64,000 nucleotides of DNA from NCBI GenBank assembly GCA_044220975.1, contig JBGAPZ010000008.1, forward strand, positions 42,909-106,908, in the 5' to 3' direction. Both the position numbers and the translations under genes were made by a program. Under the pieces are notes generated by a model. That model was not told the origin of the DNA, made no database searches, and saw only the letters and a list, made by a program, of their open reading frames with translations. This document shows positions 43,387-52,791 of the stretch, piece by piece. The stretch comes from SZUA-430 sp044220975 (GTDB lineage Bacteria; Pseudomonadota; Alphaproteobacteria; Micropepsales; Micropepsaceae). Positions within the stretch are counted from its first letter, which is position 1; the number at the start of each line of letters is the position of its first letter.

Positions 43387-44835
43387 ATGCGCATCCCCGC
43401 AAAAGGCAAGCCGCACGCCGTCGTCAAAGCCGAACTCGAAGCGTTTTCGGAACGCGATGCGAGATGGCGTGACGGCAAGACGCTGGGTTACATCTACGAC
43501 GCCGGCCCCGAGGTCGAGGAGATCGCGAAGTGGGCGTACATGCGCTATCTCACCGAGAATGCGCTTGCGGCGACGACCTTCCCGAGCCTCATGCAGATCG
43601 AGAACGAGTTGGTGGCGATGGCGGCCGCTCACCTGGGCGACGTTCCCGGTGTCGTGGGTAATTTCACCAGCGGCGGTACAGAATCCTGCATGCTGGCGGT
43701 CAAGACCGCGCGCGACTACGCGCGGGCGACCAAGCCGCATATCGAAGCGCCTGAGGTAACTCTGCCGGTTACGGCGCACGCTGCGTTTCAGAAAGGGTGC
43801 CACTATCTCGGTGTGAAGAAGGTCTTGGTTCCGGTTGCTCCAAAGACCTACAAGGCCGATCCCGCGGCAATCGAGAAAGCAATTACGCCGAACACGATTT
43901 TGATCGTTTCGTCGGCGGTGTCTTACGCGCACGGCGTGCTCGATCCGATCGAGGAAATTGCGCGCGTCGCGCAGAAGCACAGTTTGCTTTTCCATGTCGA
44001 CGGTTGCATCGGTGGGTTCTTGCTTCCCTATTTCAAGCGTCTGGGCGCAAAGCTTGGCGAATTCGACTTTCGCGTTCCCGGCGTCACGTCGATGTCGATG
44101 GATTATCACAAGTATGCGTACTGCCCGAAGGGGGCGTCCGTCATTCTGCATCGCTCGAAGGCCTTGCGCCGCTTTCAGATGTTCGTCACGTCGGATTGGA
44201 CCGGCTATACGATCATCAACCCGACGATCCAATCGGCGAAATCCGGCGGTCCGATGGCGGCAGCTTGGGCCGTGCTGAATGCACTCGGCGACGACGGCTA
44301 CATGCGGCTGGCGGAGCGCATCTATAGGGCGACGCGTGCGATCGTCGAGGGTATTCGTACGGTGCCCGGCTTACGGCTGGTGGGCGAACCGGACTCGAAC
44401 CAGGTTGCGTTCACGTCCGATGGCTTCTCGTGCTTCCACATTATCGATGAAATGGCGGCGCGCGGCTGGGGCGTGCAGCCTCAGTTCGGCTATCATGGCT
44501 CGGAGGCAAACGTGCACATTTCGATCGGACAAAAAACGTTCGAGCAGACTGACGATTTCCTGGCGGCGTTGAGGTCTTCAGTTGAGGCCTGCGCGTCGAA
44601 AGGGTTCAGCCAGATTGCGGCTAAAGTGAAAGCCGAGGTGACGCGCATGGGTGCCAGCGACATGAAGCCAGAGATGCTGGGCGACCTTATGCGAGCGGCT
44701 GGGATCGAGGACGGGCAGTTGCCGCGCAAGTCGGCCGAGCTCAACCAAATCTTGAACGTGCTGCCTCCCAACGTGACGCAGTTTGTGCTCACTGAATTCA
44801 TGAACGAACGCTACGTCTATCGTGAGAAGAAGTGA
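43387..44835 (+). CDS. Sphingosine-1-phosphate-lyase-like PLP-dependent enzyme
   Basis: A 482-residue PLP fold-type I protein. Closest pattern by eye is S1P lyase: VGNFTSGGTESCMLAVKTA (phosphate cup), H131 in TAHAAFQKG, D205 in LLFHVDGCIGG, and SMDYHKYAYCPKGAS with K242 as the Schiff-base Lys and K248 as in eukaryotic lyases. Those enzymes split long-chain base phosphates to phosphoethanolamine and a fatty aldehyde; this copy lacks the N-terminal membrane helix. A group II amino-acid decarboxylase role is the alternative. It lies 15 nt after cimA, in the same transcript. Confidence 0.8.
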   Translation: MRIPAKGKPHAVVKAELEAFSERDARWRDGKTLGYIYDAGPEVEEIAKWAYMRYLTENALAATTFPSLMQIENELVAMAAAHLGDVPGVVGNFTSGGTESCMLAVKTARDYARATKPHIEAPEVTLPVTAHAAFQKGCHYLGVKKVLVPVAPKTYKADPAAIEKAITPNTILIVSSAVSYAHGVLDPIEEIARVAQKHSLLFHVDGCIGGFLLPYFKRLGAKLGEFDFRVPGVTSMSMDYHKYAYCPKGASVILHRSKALRRFQMFVTSDWTGYTIINPTIQSAKSGGPMAAAWAVLNALGDDGYMRLAERIYRATRAIVEGIRTVPGLRLVGEPDSNQVAFTSDGFSCFHIIDEMAARGWGVQPQFGYHGSEANVHISIGQKTFEQTDDFLAALRSSVEACASKGFSQIAAKVKAEVTRMGASDMKPEMLGDLMRAAGIEDGQLPRKSAELNQILNVLPPNVTQFVLTEFMNERYVYREKK

Positions 44836-44910
44836 GGGTTTCGCGCCGTGCAGTGCAGCCATGCCGATCCGGCATAGCGTGTAGGTGGCTGACGGCATTA
44901 AGTGAGTAGT

Positions 44911-45798
44911 ATGAGCAATCCAATCGACCGGGGCGTGATCTACGGCGCCAGTGCCTATGTGACCTGGGGGATCATTCCGATCTTCTGGAAATTTTTGGGG
45001 CACGTGAGTGCGGTCGAAATCGTCACGCATCGCATCGTGTGGACGCTTATTTTCGCGTTGGCGGCGCTCACGGCGTGGGAGCGGCTGCCAAAGCTCTGGT
45101 CTGCGCTGCGAAATCCCAGAACCGTCATGGCGTTGGTCGTTAGTGCGCTGTTGATTGCGGTGAATTGGGGACTGTTCATTTGGGCAGTGACGACAGACCG
45201 GATTATCGACACGAGCCTTGGGTACTACATCAATCCGCTGGTGAGTTTCGTGCTCGGCGTCGTCTGGTTGGGCGAACGGTTGACGAAGATCCAGCTCGTG
45301 GCAATCGGGCTTGCGGTCTTGGGTGTGATCAACCAGACGGTCTCGGTGGGCTATCTGCCGTGGATATCGCTGGCGCTGGCAATCAGCTTTGGGATCTACG
45401 GCCTCATCCGCAAGACAGTCGCGGTCGAGTCGTTGGAAGGACTCACAATCGAGGCGATTATTCTGGCACCTGTCTCGCTTGGCTACATCGTCTATCTGGT
45501 GGCGACCGGGCAGGGCGCTTTCTTCCATACGAGTCTGACGACGGATTTGTTGCTCGTTACGGCGGGTCCGATTACAGCCATCCCGTTGCTGCTGTTTGCA
45601 GCCGGCGCTCGGCTTGTGCGGCTTTCAACGATGGGGTTCCTGCAGTATTTGGCGCCGTCGATCAGCCTGGTGCTGGCAGTGTTTCTCTATCACGAGCCGT
45701 TCACGCAGGCGCATGCGGTGACGTTCGCGTTGATTTGGAGCGCGCTCGCACTCGTGACGTGGGAAGCCTTGCGTCGCGAGCGCTATTCCGCCGCCTGA
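44911..45798 (+). CDS. rarD: RarD-type EamA-family transporter
   Basis: A 295-residue protein with ten helices in two EamA repeats. GVIYGASAYVTWGIIPIFWKFLG, AVEIVTHRIVWTLIF, LLIAVNWGLFIWAVTTDRII and SLGYYINPLVSFVLGVVWLGERLT are strongly RarD-like. These are drug/metabolite exporters, sometimes linked to chloramphenicol or amino-acid movement. ATG at 44911; a GTG at 44902 would add three residues. Its end overlaps the convergent LOG gene by 16 nt. Confidence 0.88.
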   Translation: MSNPIDRGVIYGASAYVTWGIIPIFWKFLGHVSAVEIVTHRIVWTLIFALAALTAWERLPKLWSALRNPRTVMALVVSALLIAVNWGLFIWAVTTDRIIDTSLGYYINPLVSFVLGVVWLGERLTKIQLVAIGLAVLGVINQTVSVGYLPWISLALAISFGIYGLIRKTVAVESLEGLTIEAIILAPVSLGYIVYLVATGQGAFFHTSLTTDLLLVTAGPITAIPLLLFAAGARLVRLSTMGFLQYLAPSISLVLAVFLYHEPFTQAHAVTFALIWSALALVTWEALRRERYSAA

Positions 45799-46349
45799 CG
45801 GTGGAAGTTCAGGATCGCCGGCATCGTGTCTTCGACGCGGCTTACGACCGTGTAGAGCTCCTTCAGTCCGTAGCGCGCGAAGTTGTGCGTGTGCACGCGA
45901 TCGAACGTTGCGAACAGCGGATCCCAGAAGCCCTTCGTGTTGACGAAGACGATGGGTTTCTTGTGTAGGCCGAGCTGAGCCCACGTCATCGCTTCCAGCA
46001 CTTCTTCGAGCGTGCCGAGACCACCGGGCAAGATGACGAACGCGTCGGAGAGACCGTGCATCCGCGTCTTGCGCTCATGCATGTCCGGCGTAATCACGAG
46101 TTCCGTAAGCGAACCGAGTTCGATTTCGCGTGCGCGCAGGAACTGCGGAATGATGCCGACAACTTCGCCGCCGGCTTCGAGGGCTGCGCGCGCGACTTCG
46201 CCCATCAATCCGATTGAAGCACCGCCGTAGATCAGGCGAGCGCGAGATTCGGCGATGTGGCGACCAAGCGTGCGGGCCGCTTCGGCGTAGGCGGGGTCGC
46301 TCCCTTCGGAGGAGCCACAAAAGACGCAAACCCCAATCAGCTTATGCAT
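45783..46349 (-). CDS. LOG-family (TIGR00730) nucleoside monophosphate phosphoribohydrolase
   Basis: A 188-residue Rossmann-fold protein: GVCVFCGSSEGSDPAY at the N-terminus, YGGASIGLMGEVARAAL, and the PGGLGTLEEVLEAMTWAQLG motif whose Glu/Arg act in hydrolysis of cytokinin-like or ordinary nucleoside 5'-monophosphates. In bacteria the role is usually in purine turnover. Starts at ATG 46349. Stand-alone, convergent with rarD. Confidence 0.9.
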   Translation of the reverse strand: MHKLIGVCVFCGSSEGSDPAYAEAARTLGRHIAESRARLIYGGASIGLMGEVARAALEAGGEVVGIIPQFLRAREIELGSLTELVITPDMHERKTRMHGLSDAFVILPGGLGTLEEVLEAMTWAQLGLHKKPIVFVNTKGFWDPLFATFDRVHTHNFARYGLKELYTVVSRVEDTMPAILNFHRQAAE

Positions 46350-46542
46350 TGTTTATTCTCAAGGCTGAACGCAGAGGAAGATAGGCCGAGCACCGTAAAG
46401 ACTTCGAAACCATGCAGATCATGTGAGCAGTCTACGGCCAAATCGTGACGTTTTTGACTGGCAAATAGTGGGGGCTTGGCGCGGCCGTCACAATCGTTAC
46501 CATGCGTTAAGTTGAATGTCGGTCTGTAAACGGGAGAAACCC

Positions 46543-47001
46543 ATGAGAGTTGTGGTTGCTGGCGCTGTCCTTGCCGTGGTTGCTTTTGCTTCGGTCGCAT
46601 GCGGAGCCTCCGTGGCGCAGACGCCACAACAAACCGTCGACGCGCGCGTCGACGGCATGAAGAAGTTCGGCGGTGCCGTGAAAGCGGCGTCTCAAGCTGC
46701 AACGCCTGAAGAAGCCAAGGCGAAACTCGCCGAAGCGATCGCGTTCTCGGAATCCATCGTGTCGCGGTTCCCGAAAGGAACCGGCATTGGCGACACGGGA
46801 GTTACTAAGTCACGCGCTCTTCAAGATATTTGGGCGAAGCCGACGGAGTTCAAGGCCGCCGCCGACGCGATGACTGCGGCGCTAAAGAACATCGATGCCG
46901 TGCTGGGTGACAAAGCGAAGGCCGATGCGGCCTTCGCCGAAGTTGGCAAAAATTGCGGCGGTTGCCACAAGATGTTCCGTGGCCCTGAAGTCTCGGAGTG
47001 A
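46543..47001 (+). CDS. Cytochrome c-prime-like class II cytochrome
   Basis: A 152-residue exported cytochrome. The signal segment is VVVAGAVLAVVAFASVACG, with AQ at the cleavage region. The mature helical part has a single C-x-x-C-H haem site near the C-terminus (KNCGGCHKMF), as in cytochrome c' and c556. It should sit in the periplasm and bind a gas or pass electrons. GGGAG lies before the ATG at 46543. Stop and next start share one base (TGATG), so it is co-transcribed with the diheme protein. Confidence 0.88.
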   Translation: MRVVVAGAVLAVVAFASVACGASVAQTPQQTVDARVDGMKKFGGAVKAASQAATPEEAKAKLAEAIAFSESIVSRFPKGTGIGDTGVTKSRALQDIWAKPTEFKAAADAMTAALKNIDAVLGDKAKADAAFAEVGKNCGGCHKMFRGPEVSE

Positions 47002-47912
47002 TGTCTCCAGTACGACTATTGCTGGTGGCGGCGCTGGTTATCAGTGCCGCCGTTCTTGTTTGGTTGAACGTGCCGTCGCGTGCGCATGTGGACATTCCGC
47101 CGGGTGCGGTGAGCGGTGCGCCCGGTATGGCGGAGCGCGGTGCGTATCTGGTTCGCGCCGGCGGCTGTGTGAGTTGTCATTGGAATAAGAAGGACGGCGG
47201 GCAACCATTTGCCGGTGGCCTCGCACTCAAGACGCCATTCGGCACGTTTCACTCACCTAACATCACGCCCGATAGCGGAACCGGAATCGGCGGGTGGAGC
47301 GACGAGGATTTCGTGCGCGCTCTAACGCAAGGGCAGGGCGTGCACGGCGAGCAGCTTTATCCGGTTTTTCCGTACACGTCGTTTTCTGCGATGACTGTCG
47401 AAGACGCGCTCGCGATCAAATCGTATCTCTTCACACTGTCCCCGGTCAGGGCGCCTCGGCGTGATGACGACATCGCTTTTCCGTACTCTTGGCGCGCGCT
47501 TATGAAAGGGTGGAAGCTGCTTTTCTTTGCTGGTGCGGCGCCGCTCGCAAACGATCCGTCGCGTGATGCAACTTGGAATCGCGGGCGTTATTTGGTCGCA
47601 GTCGGCCACTGCGGCGAATGTCACACACCGCGCAATTTTCTTGGCGCGCCGGTTGGCTCGCTAGCATTGCAAGGAAATCCAACGGGTCCCAACGGTTGGA
47701 AAGTTCCCGCGCTGGCGGGTGCGAAAGCAAAGGAATTCGCCGCGTGGTCTGTGGAGGAAATTGCGACGTATCTGAAAAGCGGCGCAAAGCCTGACTTCGA
47801 CACCGCGCAAGGTCCGATGGATGAAGTGATTCAAGACGCGACGAAACATCTCACGGACGACGATCGTCGTGCGATAGCGCTCTACCTGAAGTCGTTGGAC
47901 GGCCAGCAGTAA
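47001..47912 (+). CDS. Diheme c-type cytochrome
   Basis: A 303-residue protein with a hydrophobic N-terminus (RLLLVAALVISAAVLVWL, an uncleaved anchor or signal) and two haem c sites: GGCVSCHWNK near residue 56 and VGHCGECHTPRN near residue 204. Axial Met residues may be the one in SAMTVED and that in GPMDEVI. The double-domain pattern matches cytochromes that accept electrons from alcohol or sugar dehydrogenases. Works with the adjacent class II cytochrome. Confidence 0.88.
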   Translation: MSPVRLLLVAALVISAAVLVWLNVPSRAHVDIPPGAVSGAPGMAERGAYLVRAGGCVSCHWNKKDGGQPFAGGLALKTPFGTFHSPNITPDSGTGIGGWSDEDFVRALTQGQGVHGEQLYPVFPYTSFSAMTVEDALAIKSYLFTLSPVRAPRRDDDIAFPYSWRALMKGWKLLFFAGAAPLANDPSRDATWNRGRYLVAVGHCGECHTPRNFLGAPVGSLALQGNPTGPNGWKVPALAGAKAKEFAAWSVEEIATYLKSGAKPDFDTAQGPMDEVIQDATKHLTDDDRRAIALYLKSLDGQQ

Positions 47913-47999
47913 AACCTGTTGATAGGCGCGCACGGTCGATTTGGCGGCCCGGTTGCATATGACTAAATTCACAGACAACAACAGAACGGTGAAACGCAT

Positions 48000-49241
48000 A
48001 TGGCCCGCGTCATTGTCATTCTCGGATTGATGATCGCGATCACGGCGACGATGTTCTGGATCACGCGCAAGCCGCCGGCCGCGCCCGGTGTGGTGGCGAC
48101 GTCCGAGGCCCCCAGTGCGACGATGAGCTTGGCGGAATTGAATTCCCCGAAGACGCCGGGGCCCGATGAGGACATCGCGGATAAGCCCGATGAAGTTCAG
48201 TCGCAGGTATCGGTCGAGCCGCGGCTCGTTACCAATCCGGTGAGCGAGGCGCAGTCGGGCCCGGCCAGCGCACAAGATGTTACCAAGGGACCTGTCGCGG
48301 GTGCTGCGCCGTCGATCGGCACTGCGGGGATCGATCACAAGAACAATGCATCGTTTACGGGCACGGCGACGCCGGGTGATGCGGTGTCGCTGGTCTGGGA
48401 CGAGAAGCCGATCAGTTGGACAACGGCTGATCCCGCCGGTAACTGGATGCTGGAGTTCAAAGCGCCGGTTACGAAGACGGAGCACGAGCTCTACGTGACC
48501 GCCCAAGGCACAGACGGTTCGGTTGTTGTGGGGCCGCAACGCGCATCAATCGGCCCGGCTGCAACGCCTGGCGGCCTTGCGCGGATCACTTTGAAAGCGG
48601 CCGATCAGGCGACGAAGACCTTGCAGGACGGTGCGACGACGGCCGCGAGCGATCCGGCGACCGGGATCATCGTGGAGAAGATCACGGCCGGTGCTGTGGC
48701 GGGCAAGGCCCAGTTGACCGGGAAAGCGGACGCCGGCGCTACCGTAAAGGTTCAGATCAACGGCAAGCCTGCCGGTGAAACGGTCGCCGGCGCGGACGGT
48801 GCGTGGTCGCTTGCGGCGGCCAACCCGTCGAACAAGGCAGCCGAGAGTATGCGGCTTGAGCTGTTTGCCAAGGACGGCGCGAAGCTGGACGAAACGGAGG
48901 TGCCGTACAAAGTCGCCGCGCCTGAAGCAAGAGTGGCTACCAACGACACCAAGACGTCGAACGACTTTCCGGCGGTTTTGACTTCGAAGCCAATTTCGCA
49001 GGGTGCGGCCGAAGCAGCGCATGCGGGCGTGTCGGCCCTGTTTGAGGCGCCAGCGAATGTCGCGCCCGAGAAAGCGAAGCCGCGCGTCATTCGCGTTCGT
49101 CGCGGTGACAGCTTGTGGCGCATCTCTAAGCGTCACCTGGGCAACGGGAAAAAGTGGGCGAAGTTCTATCGCTTGAACAAGCGCAAGATCGACAATCCCG
49201 ATCTCATCTATCCGGGGCAGACACTTATTCTGCCGGGCTAG
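48000..49241 (+). CDS. LysM-domain envelope protein with Ig-like repeats
   Basis: A 413-residue protein anchored by one N-terminal helix (VIVILGLMIAITATMFW). It has a Pro/Ala-rich stretch to about residue 110, Ig-like modules (NNASFTGTATPGDAVSLVW and AQLTGKADAGATVKVQING), and a C-terminal LysM domain (RVIRVRRGDSLWRISKRHLG to YPGQTLILPG) that binds peptidoglycan. Similar proteins help fix envelope complexes to the cell wall. Starts at ATG 48000; single gene. Confidence 0.88.
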   Translation: MARVIVILGLMIAITATMFWITRKPPAAPGVVATSEAPSATMSLAELNSPKTPGPDEDIADKPDEVQSQVSVEPRLVTNPVSEAQSGPASAQDVTKGPVAGAAPSIGTAGIDHKNNASFTGTATPGDAVSLVWDEKPISWTTADPAGNWMLEFKAPVTKTEHELYVTAQGTDGSVVVGPQRASIGPAATPGGLARITLKAADQATKTLQDGATTAASDPATGIIVEKITAGAVAGKAQLTGKADAGATVKVQINGKPAGETVAGADGAWSLAAANPSNKAAESMRLELFAKDGAKLDETEVPYKVAAPEARVATNDTKTSNDFPAVLTSKPISQGAAEAAHAGVSALFEAPANVAPEKAKPRVIRVRRGDSLWRISKRHLGNGKKWAKFYRLNKRKIDNPDLIYPGQTLILPG

Positions 49242-49279
49242 GCCTGGAACTGGCCTGCGGCATGGCTTAAGTCAACGCC

Positions 49280-51187
49280 ATGCCGCCATCTCCTGGACGT
49301 TCCACAGCCACCGCCGGCGACGCTCATCGAGGGCAGTCGCGGTTTTCACCTGTTCGCACGCTTCTGCCCTATTTGTGGCCCGAGGGGCGGGTCGACCTCA
49401 AGGTTCGTATCGGCCTTGCGATGGTGGCGCTCGTGCTCGCGAAGGTCGCGACGCTTGCCTTCCCGCTGCTCTATGGCAAAGCGATCGACGCGCTGAGCCC
49501 GAAGAGCCCAGCGGTTCAGGCGGTCGGGATCGCGATCGGGTTTATCGTGGCTTATGGCGTTGCGCGCATCGTGATGCAGGGTCTGGCGCAGCTGCGTGAC
49601 GCCATCGCCGCGAAGGCCGTCTACGAGGCTGTGCGATCGGTCGCGGCAAAGACGTTTCGCCATGTGCATGCACTGTCTTTGAGGTTTCATCTCGAGCGTA
49701 AGACGGGCGGTCTGACGCGCGTGATCGAGCGCGGGACGAAGGGCATCGATGTCCTTCTGTTCTACGTGTTGTTTTCGATCGCGCCGACAATCTTGGAGCT
49801 TGTGCTCGTCTGTGGCTATTTGTTGTGGGTCTACCATTGGGGCTATGTCGCGATCACGGTCGTGACGGTCTTGCTCTATGGCTGGTTCACGATCCGCGTC
49901 ACAGAATGGCGAACCGCGATCCGGCGCCAGATGAACGATAGCGACACCGAGGCGAACACAAAAGCCGTCGACAGTCTGCTCAATTACGAAACCGTCAAGT
50001 ACTTCAACAACGAGGGGCATGAAGCGTCGCGGTACGACAAAGCTATGGTGCGCTTTGCCGATGCGTCTGAGAAGGCGCAGATGTCGCTCTCCGTTCTGAA
50101 CACGGGGCAGGCAATCATCATCGTATGCGGACTCGTCGCCGTGATGGTGTTAGCCGCGTATCATGTCTCGCAAGGCATAATGACGATCGGCGACTTGGTG
50201 GTCGTCAACGGGTTTTTGACGCAGCTCTATGTGCCGCTGAATTTACTCGGCACGGTGTACCGGGAAATCAATCAAGCGCTCATCGACATGGAGAAGATGT
50301 TCGATGTTCTCGAAGTGCCGCAGGAAGTGCAGGACAAACCGGGTGCTCAGCCGCTCAAGGTCACGGGCGGCGAGGTCCGGTTCGAAGACGTCACGTTTGC
50401 CTACGACCCCGAGCGCACGATCCTTAAAGGTGTGACCTTCACTGTTCCGGCAGGCAAGACTGTTGCGGTCGTGGGACCGTCGGGGGCCGGTAAGTCGACG
50501 ATCTCGCGCATTCTCTATCGATTCTACGAAGTGAAGTCGGGCCGCGTCACCATCGATGGGCAGGACATCCGCGACGTCACACAGGATTCCGTTCGCGCGG
50601 CGATCGGGATCGTGCCGCAGGATACGGTGCTGTTCAACGACACGATCCGCTACAACATCCGATATGGCCGCATCGTGGCGGACGACGCAGCGATCGAGCA
50701 AGCGGCCCGGCTGGCGCAGATCGAGCCGTTCATCAAACAGCTTCCCGATGGATTCAACGCGATGGTTGGCGAGCGGGGCTTGAAACTTTCGGGTGGCGAG
50801 AAGCAGCGCGTGGCGATTGCGCGGACGATTTTAAAGAACCCGCCGATCCTGCTGCTCGACGAGGCGACGTCGGCACTCGACACGCACACGGAGCGGGAGA
50901 TTCAGTCGGCTCTGAAAGAGGTGTCGCGCAATCGCACGACGCTCGTCATCGCACACCGACTTTCGACGGTCGTCGACGCGGACGAAATTTTGGTGCTTGA
51001 CCAAGGGCGGATTGTCGAGCGGGGGCGGCACGGCGAGCTGCTGGCCAAGGGGGGCGCCTATGCCGCCATGTGGAACAGGCAGCGCGAGGCGGCTGCGGCC
51101 CGCGAGAAGCTTCAGGAAGCCGAGGCCGACCCAACCGTCAATCCGGAGGCGGCGCGGGTGCAGCCTGCTGCCGCTGCAGGGGAGTGA
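49280..51187 (+). CDS. ABCB7/Atm1-type half ABC exporter
   Basis: A 635-residue transporter with six helices and one ATPase. Family hallmarks: ALSLRFHLERKTGGLTRVIE, FTIRVTEWRTAIRRQMNDSD and AVDSLLNYETVKYFNNE, together specific for Atm1/HMT-like exporters; Walker A is VVGPSGAGKSTI, signature LSGGEKQRVAIARTIL, Walker B LLLDEATSALD. Atm1 homologues export glutathione-bound or Fe-S-related compounds and help with heavy metals. It opens the metal block, 7 nt from the convergent FTR1 stop. Confidence 0.92.
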   Translation: MPPSPGRSTATAGDAHRGQSRFSPVRTLLPYLWPEGRVDLKVRIGLAMVALVLAKVATLAFPLLYGKAIDALSPKSPAVQAVGIAIGFIVAYGVARIVMQGLAQLRDAIAAKAVYEAVRSVAAKTFRHVHALSLRFHLERKTGGLTRVIERGTKGIDVLLFYVLFSIAPTILELVLVCGYLLWVYHWGYVAITVVTVLLYGWFTIRVTEWRTAIRRQMNDSDTEANTKAVDSLLNYETVKYFNNEGHEASRYDKAMVRFADASEKAQMSLSVLNTGQAIIIVCGLVAVMVLAAYHVSQGIMTIGDLVVVNGFLTQLYVPLNLLGTVYREINQALIDMEKMFDVLEVPQEVQDKPGAQPLKVTGGEVRFEDVTFAYDPERTILKGVTFTVPAGKTVAVVGPSGAGKSTISRILYRFYEVKSGRVTIDGQDIRDVTQDSVRAAIGIVPQDTVLFNDTIRYNIRYGRIVADDAAIEQAARLAQIEPFIKQLPDGFNAMVGERGLKLSGGEKQRVAIARTILKNPPILLLDEATSALDTHTEREIQSALKEVSRNRTTLVIAHRLSTVVDADEILVLDQGRIVERGRHGELLAKGGAYAAMWNRQREAAAAREKLQEAEADPTVNPEAARVQPAAAAGE

Positions 51188-51194
51188 CCACCGG

Positions 51195-52769
51195 TTAGAG
51201 CGGCACCTCCAGCTCGATGATGGCTTTGACGACGCCATCTTCGGCCGCATCGCTGATGCCGAACAGGTAGCCGGCGTTGTATTTCAGCTTTAGGCCCGTG
51301 TCGTTCAGCGGGATGACGCCGGTTGCGATCGGGCCGATGTAGTGCTCTTGGCCGTTGAAATTCGGTATGTCGTCGATCGCGCCGAACTCGCTGAAGAACT
51401 CGATGCCGGGCTCGAATCCCTTTTCGAGGCGGTATTTCAATTGAAAGGCTTGCGCGAGTTCCACGTCGTTGCTTGCGCCGCCGCCCACTTCTTTCTCAAG
51501 GATCAGATTGTAGGTCGCGTCGAACTGGCCCAACTCTTTCGCGAATAGCAGCGCGAGTTCAATCTTGTCGGGGGCTTTACTGTCATCGGTGCGTTCGTAT
51601 TCGACAAGGAGGCCGAAGTCGGCCCAGTATTCGCCGGGATTCGTGAGCTGGAATCGGTTTTCCCATTCGAACGCTTCGAACTTGGTCGCCTCGCCCGGAC
51701 CCGCTTCGCGCTCCCATTCCGCGTAGAGCTCCGTGAACCACCACTCGTTGACTCCGTAGCCGATGCCAAACAGGTGCTTTTGTTCGTTGTCTTTGGCGGG
51801 GTTGTCGTCGATCGTGACGGACGGGCGGTATTCGAACTCCAATTCGCCCTGTTCTACGTATGGTGCATACACCTTGTAGCCCGCTTGCGCGTCGCGCGTG
51901 GTGGCAGCCCCCAGCGTCGCGAAGGCGGCCGCCACGAGTGCAGCGGCAGCGCCGGGTGCGATGCGCGGCATGCGAGGTTTCAACGCGAGCATAAGGCCTC
52001 CGATGAGTGTGATGGTTCCGACATAAAATAGAAGCTGGATGCCCGATGGGCGGGCGACGTAGCCGACGAGAACGTGCAAGAGTTCTCCCGGCACGCTGTC
52101 TTCCTTCAGCAGCCAAGACGTATCCCAGATCGTGTTGCCCATTGCTGGCAGCAGGTCCGCTTGCGCAAGGAACTTGGCGGCGCCGGCGGCCATGCCGGCG
52201 GCGAGCAGCAGGATCATCCAACTCGTGATGCTGAAAAGGTATCGGGTGGAGAGCTTGAGTAGGCCCGCATAAAGCGCGTAGCCAACGGCTGCGCCGAGTG
52301 CCAAACCCAGCGCCCCGCCCAACGCCATGTCGGCGATCGTGGCGCCGCCGCTTGCGATCCCATAGAGGAAGAGGACGACTTCGGACCCTTCGCGCAGAAT
52401 TGCGAGGCCCACGGCCAGCGCCACGGCGTAGAGCGGTTGGCTGCCAGCGGCAACAGCGTTGCCGACCGCGGTCATCCGTGCGGCAAGTTCGCGGCCGTGT
52501 TGCTGCATCCAAATGTTGTGCCAGCCGAGCATCGCCACGGCGATCAAGAGGACGCTTGCGTTGAAGATCTCTTGGCCGACGCCTTCCATCGCGTCGGCGA
52601 TTTGACCGGCGAACGCGGCGACGACGAGTGCGCCAATGATGCCCCCGCCGATCCCGAGCGCGAGCCAGCGGTTTCGTCCAACCACCATCTTTGTCGCTGC
52701 AGCAACAATTGAGAGCACGAGAGCAGCTTCGAGCACTTCTCGAAACACAATAAGGGCGGACGCAAGCAT
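51195..52769 (-). CDS. FTR1-family iron permease fused to a beta-rich exported domain
   Basis: A 524-residue fusion. Residues 1-265 are an FTR1 permease with seven helices and both E-motifs: R10-E11-x-x-E14 (FREVLEA) and R126-E127-x-x-E130 (LREGSE). After KPRMPR (264-269) comes a hydrophobic run (270-290) and AQA at 294-296, which together look like a signal peptide with a cleavage site. Residues 297-524 are beta-rich with GYKVYAPYVEQGELEFEYRP and end in ELEVPL, resembling separate outer-membrane-like proteins found beside FTR1. GAGGAA precedes the ATG. Spaced 22 nt after the cupredoxin gene. Confidence 0.88.
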   Translation of the reverse strand: MLASALIVFREVLEAALVLSIVAAATKMVVGRNRWLALGIGGGIIGALVVAAFAGQIADAMEGVGQEIFNASVLLIAVAMLGWHNIWMQQHGRELAARMTAVGNAVAAGSQPLYAVALAVGLAILREGSEVVLFLYGIASGGATIADMALGGALGLALGAAVGYALYAGLLKLSTRYLFSITSWMILLLAAGMAAGAAKFLAQADLLPAMGNTIWDTSWLLKEDSVPGELLHVLVGYVARPSGIQLLFYVGTITLIGGLMLALKPRMPRIAPGAAAALVAAAFATLGAATTRDAQAGYKVYAPYVEQGELEFEYRPSVTIDDNPAKDNEQKHLFGIGYGVNEWWFTELYAEWEREAGPGEATKFEAFEWENRFQLTNPGEYWADFGLLVEYERTDDSKAPDKIELALLFAKELGQFDATYNLILEKEVGGGASNDVELAQAFQLKYRLEKGFEPGIEFFSEFGAIDDIPNFNGQEHYIGPIATGVIPLNDTGLKLKYNAGYLFGISDAAEDGVVKAIIELEVPL

Positions 52770-52791
52770 AGTGGTGTTTCCTCAGCCGTCG

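Noticed and set aside
42724..44232. 502-codon open frame on the minus strand opposite cimA and the S1P-lyase-like gene
   Set aside because: It lies exactly antisense to two well-supported genes, has low-complexity Arg/His-rich composition and no recognisable motif: a codon-bias shadow.
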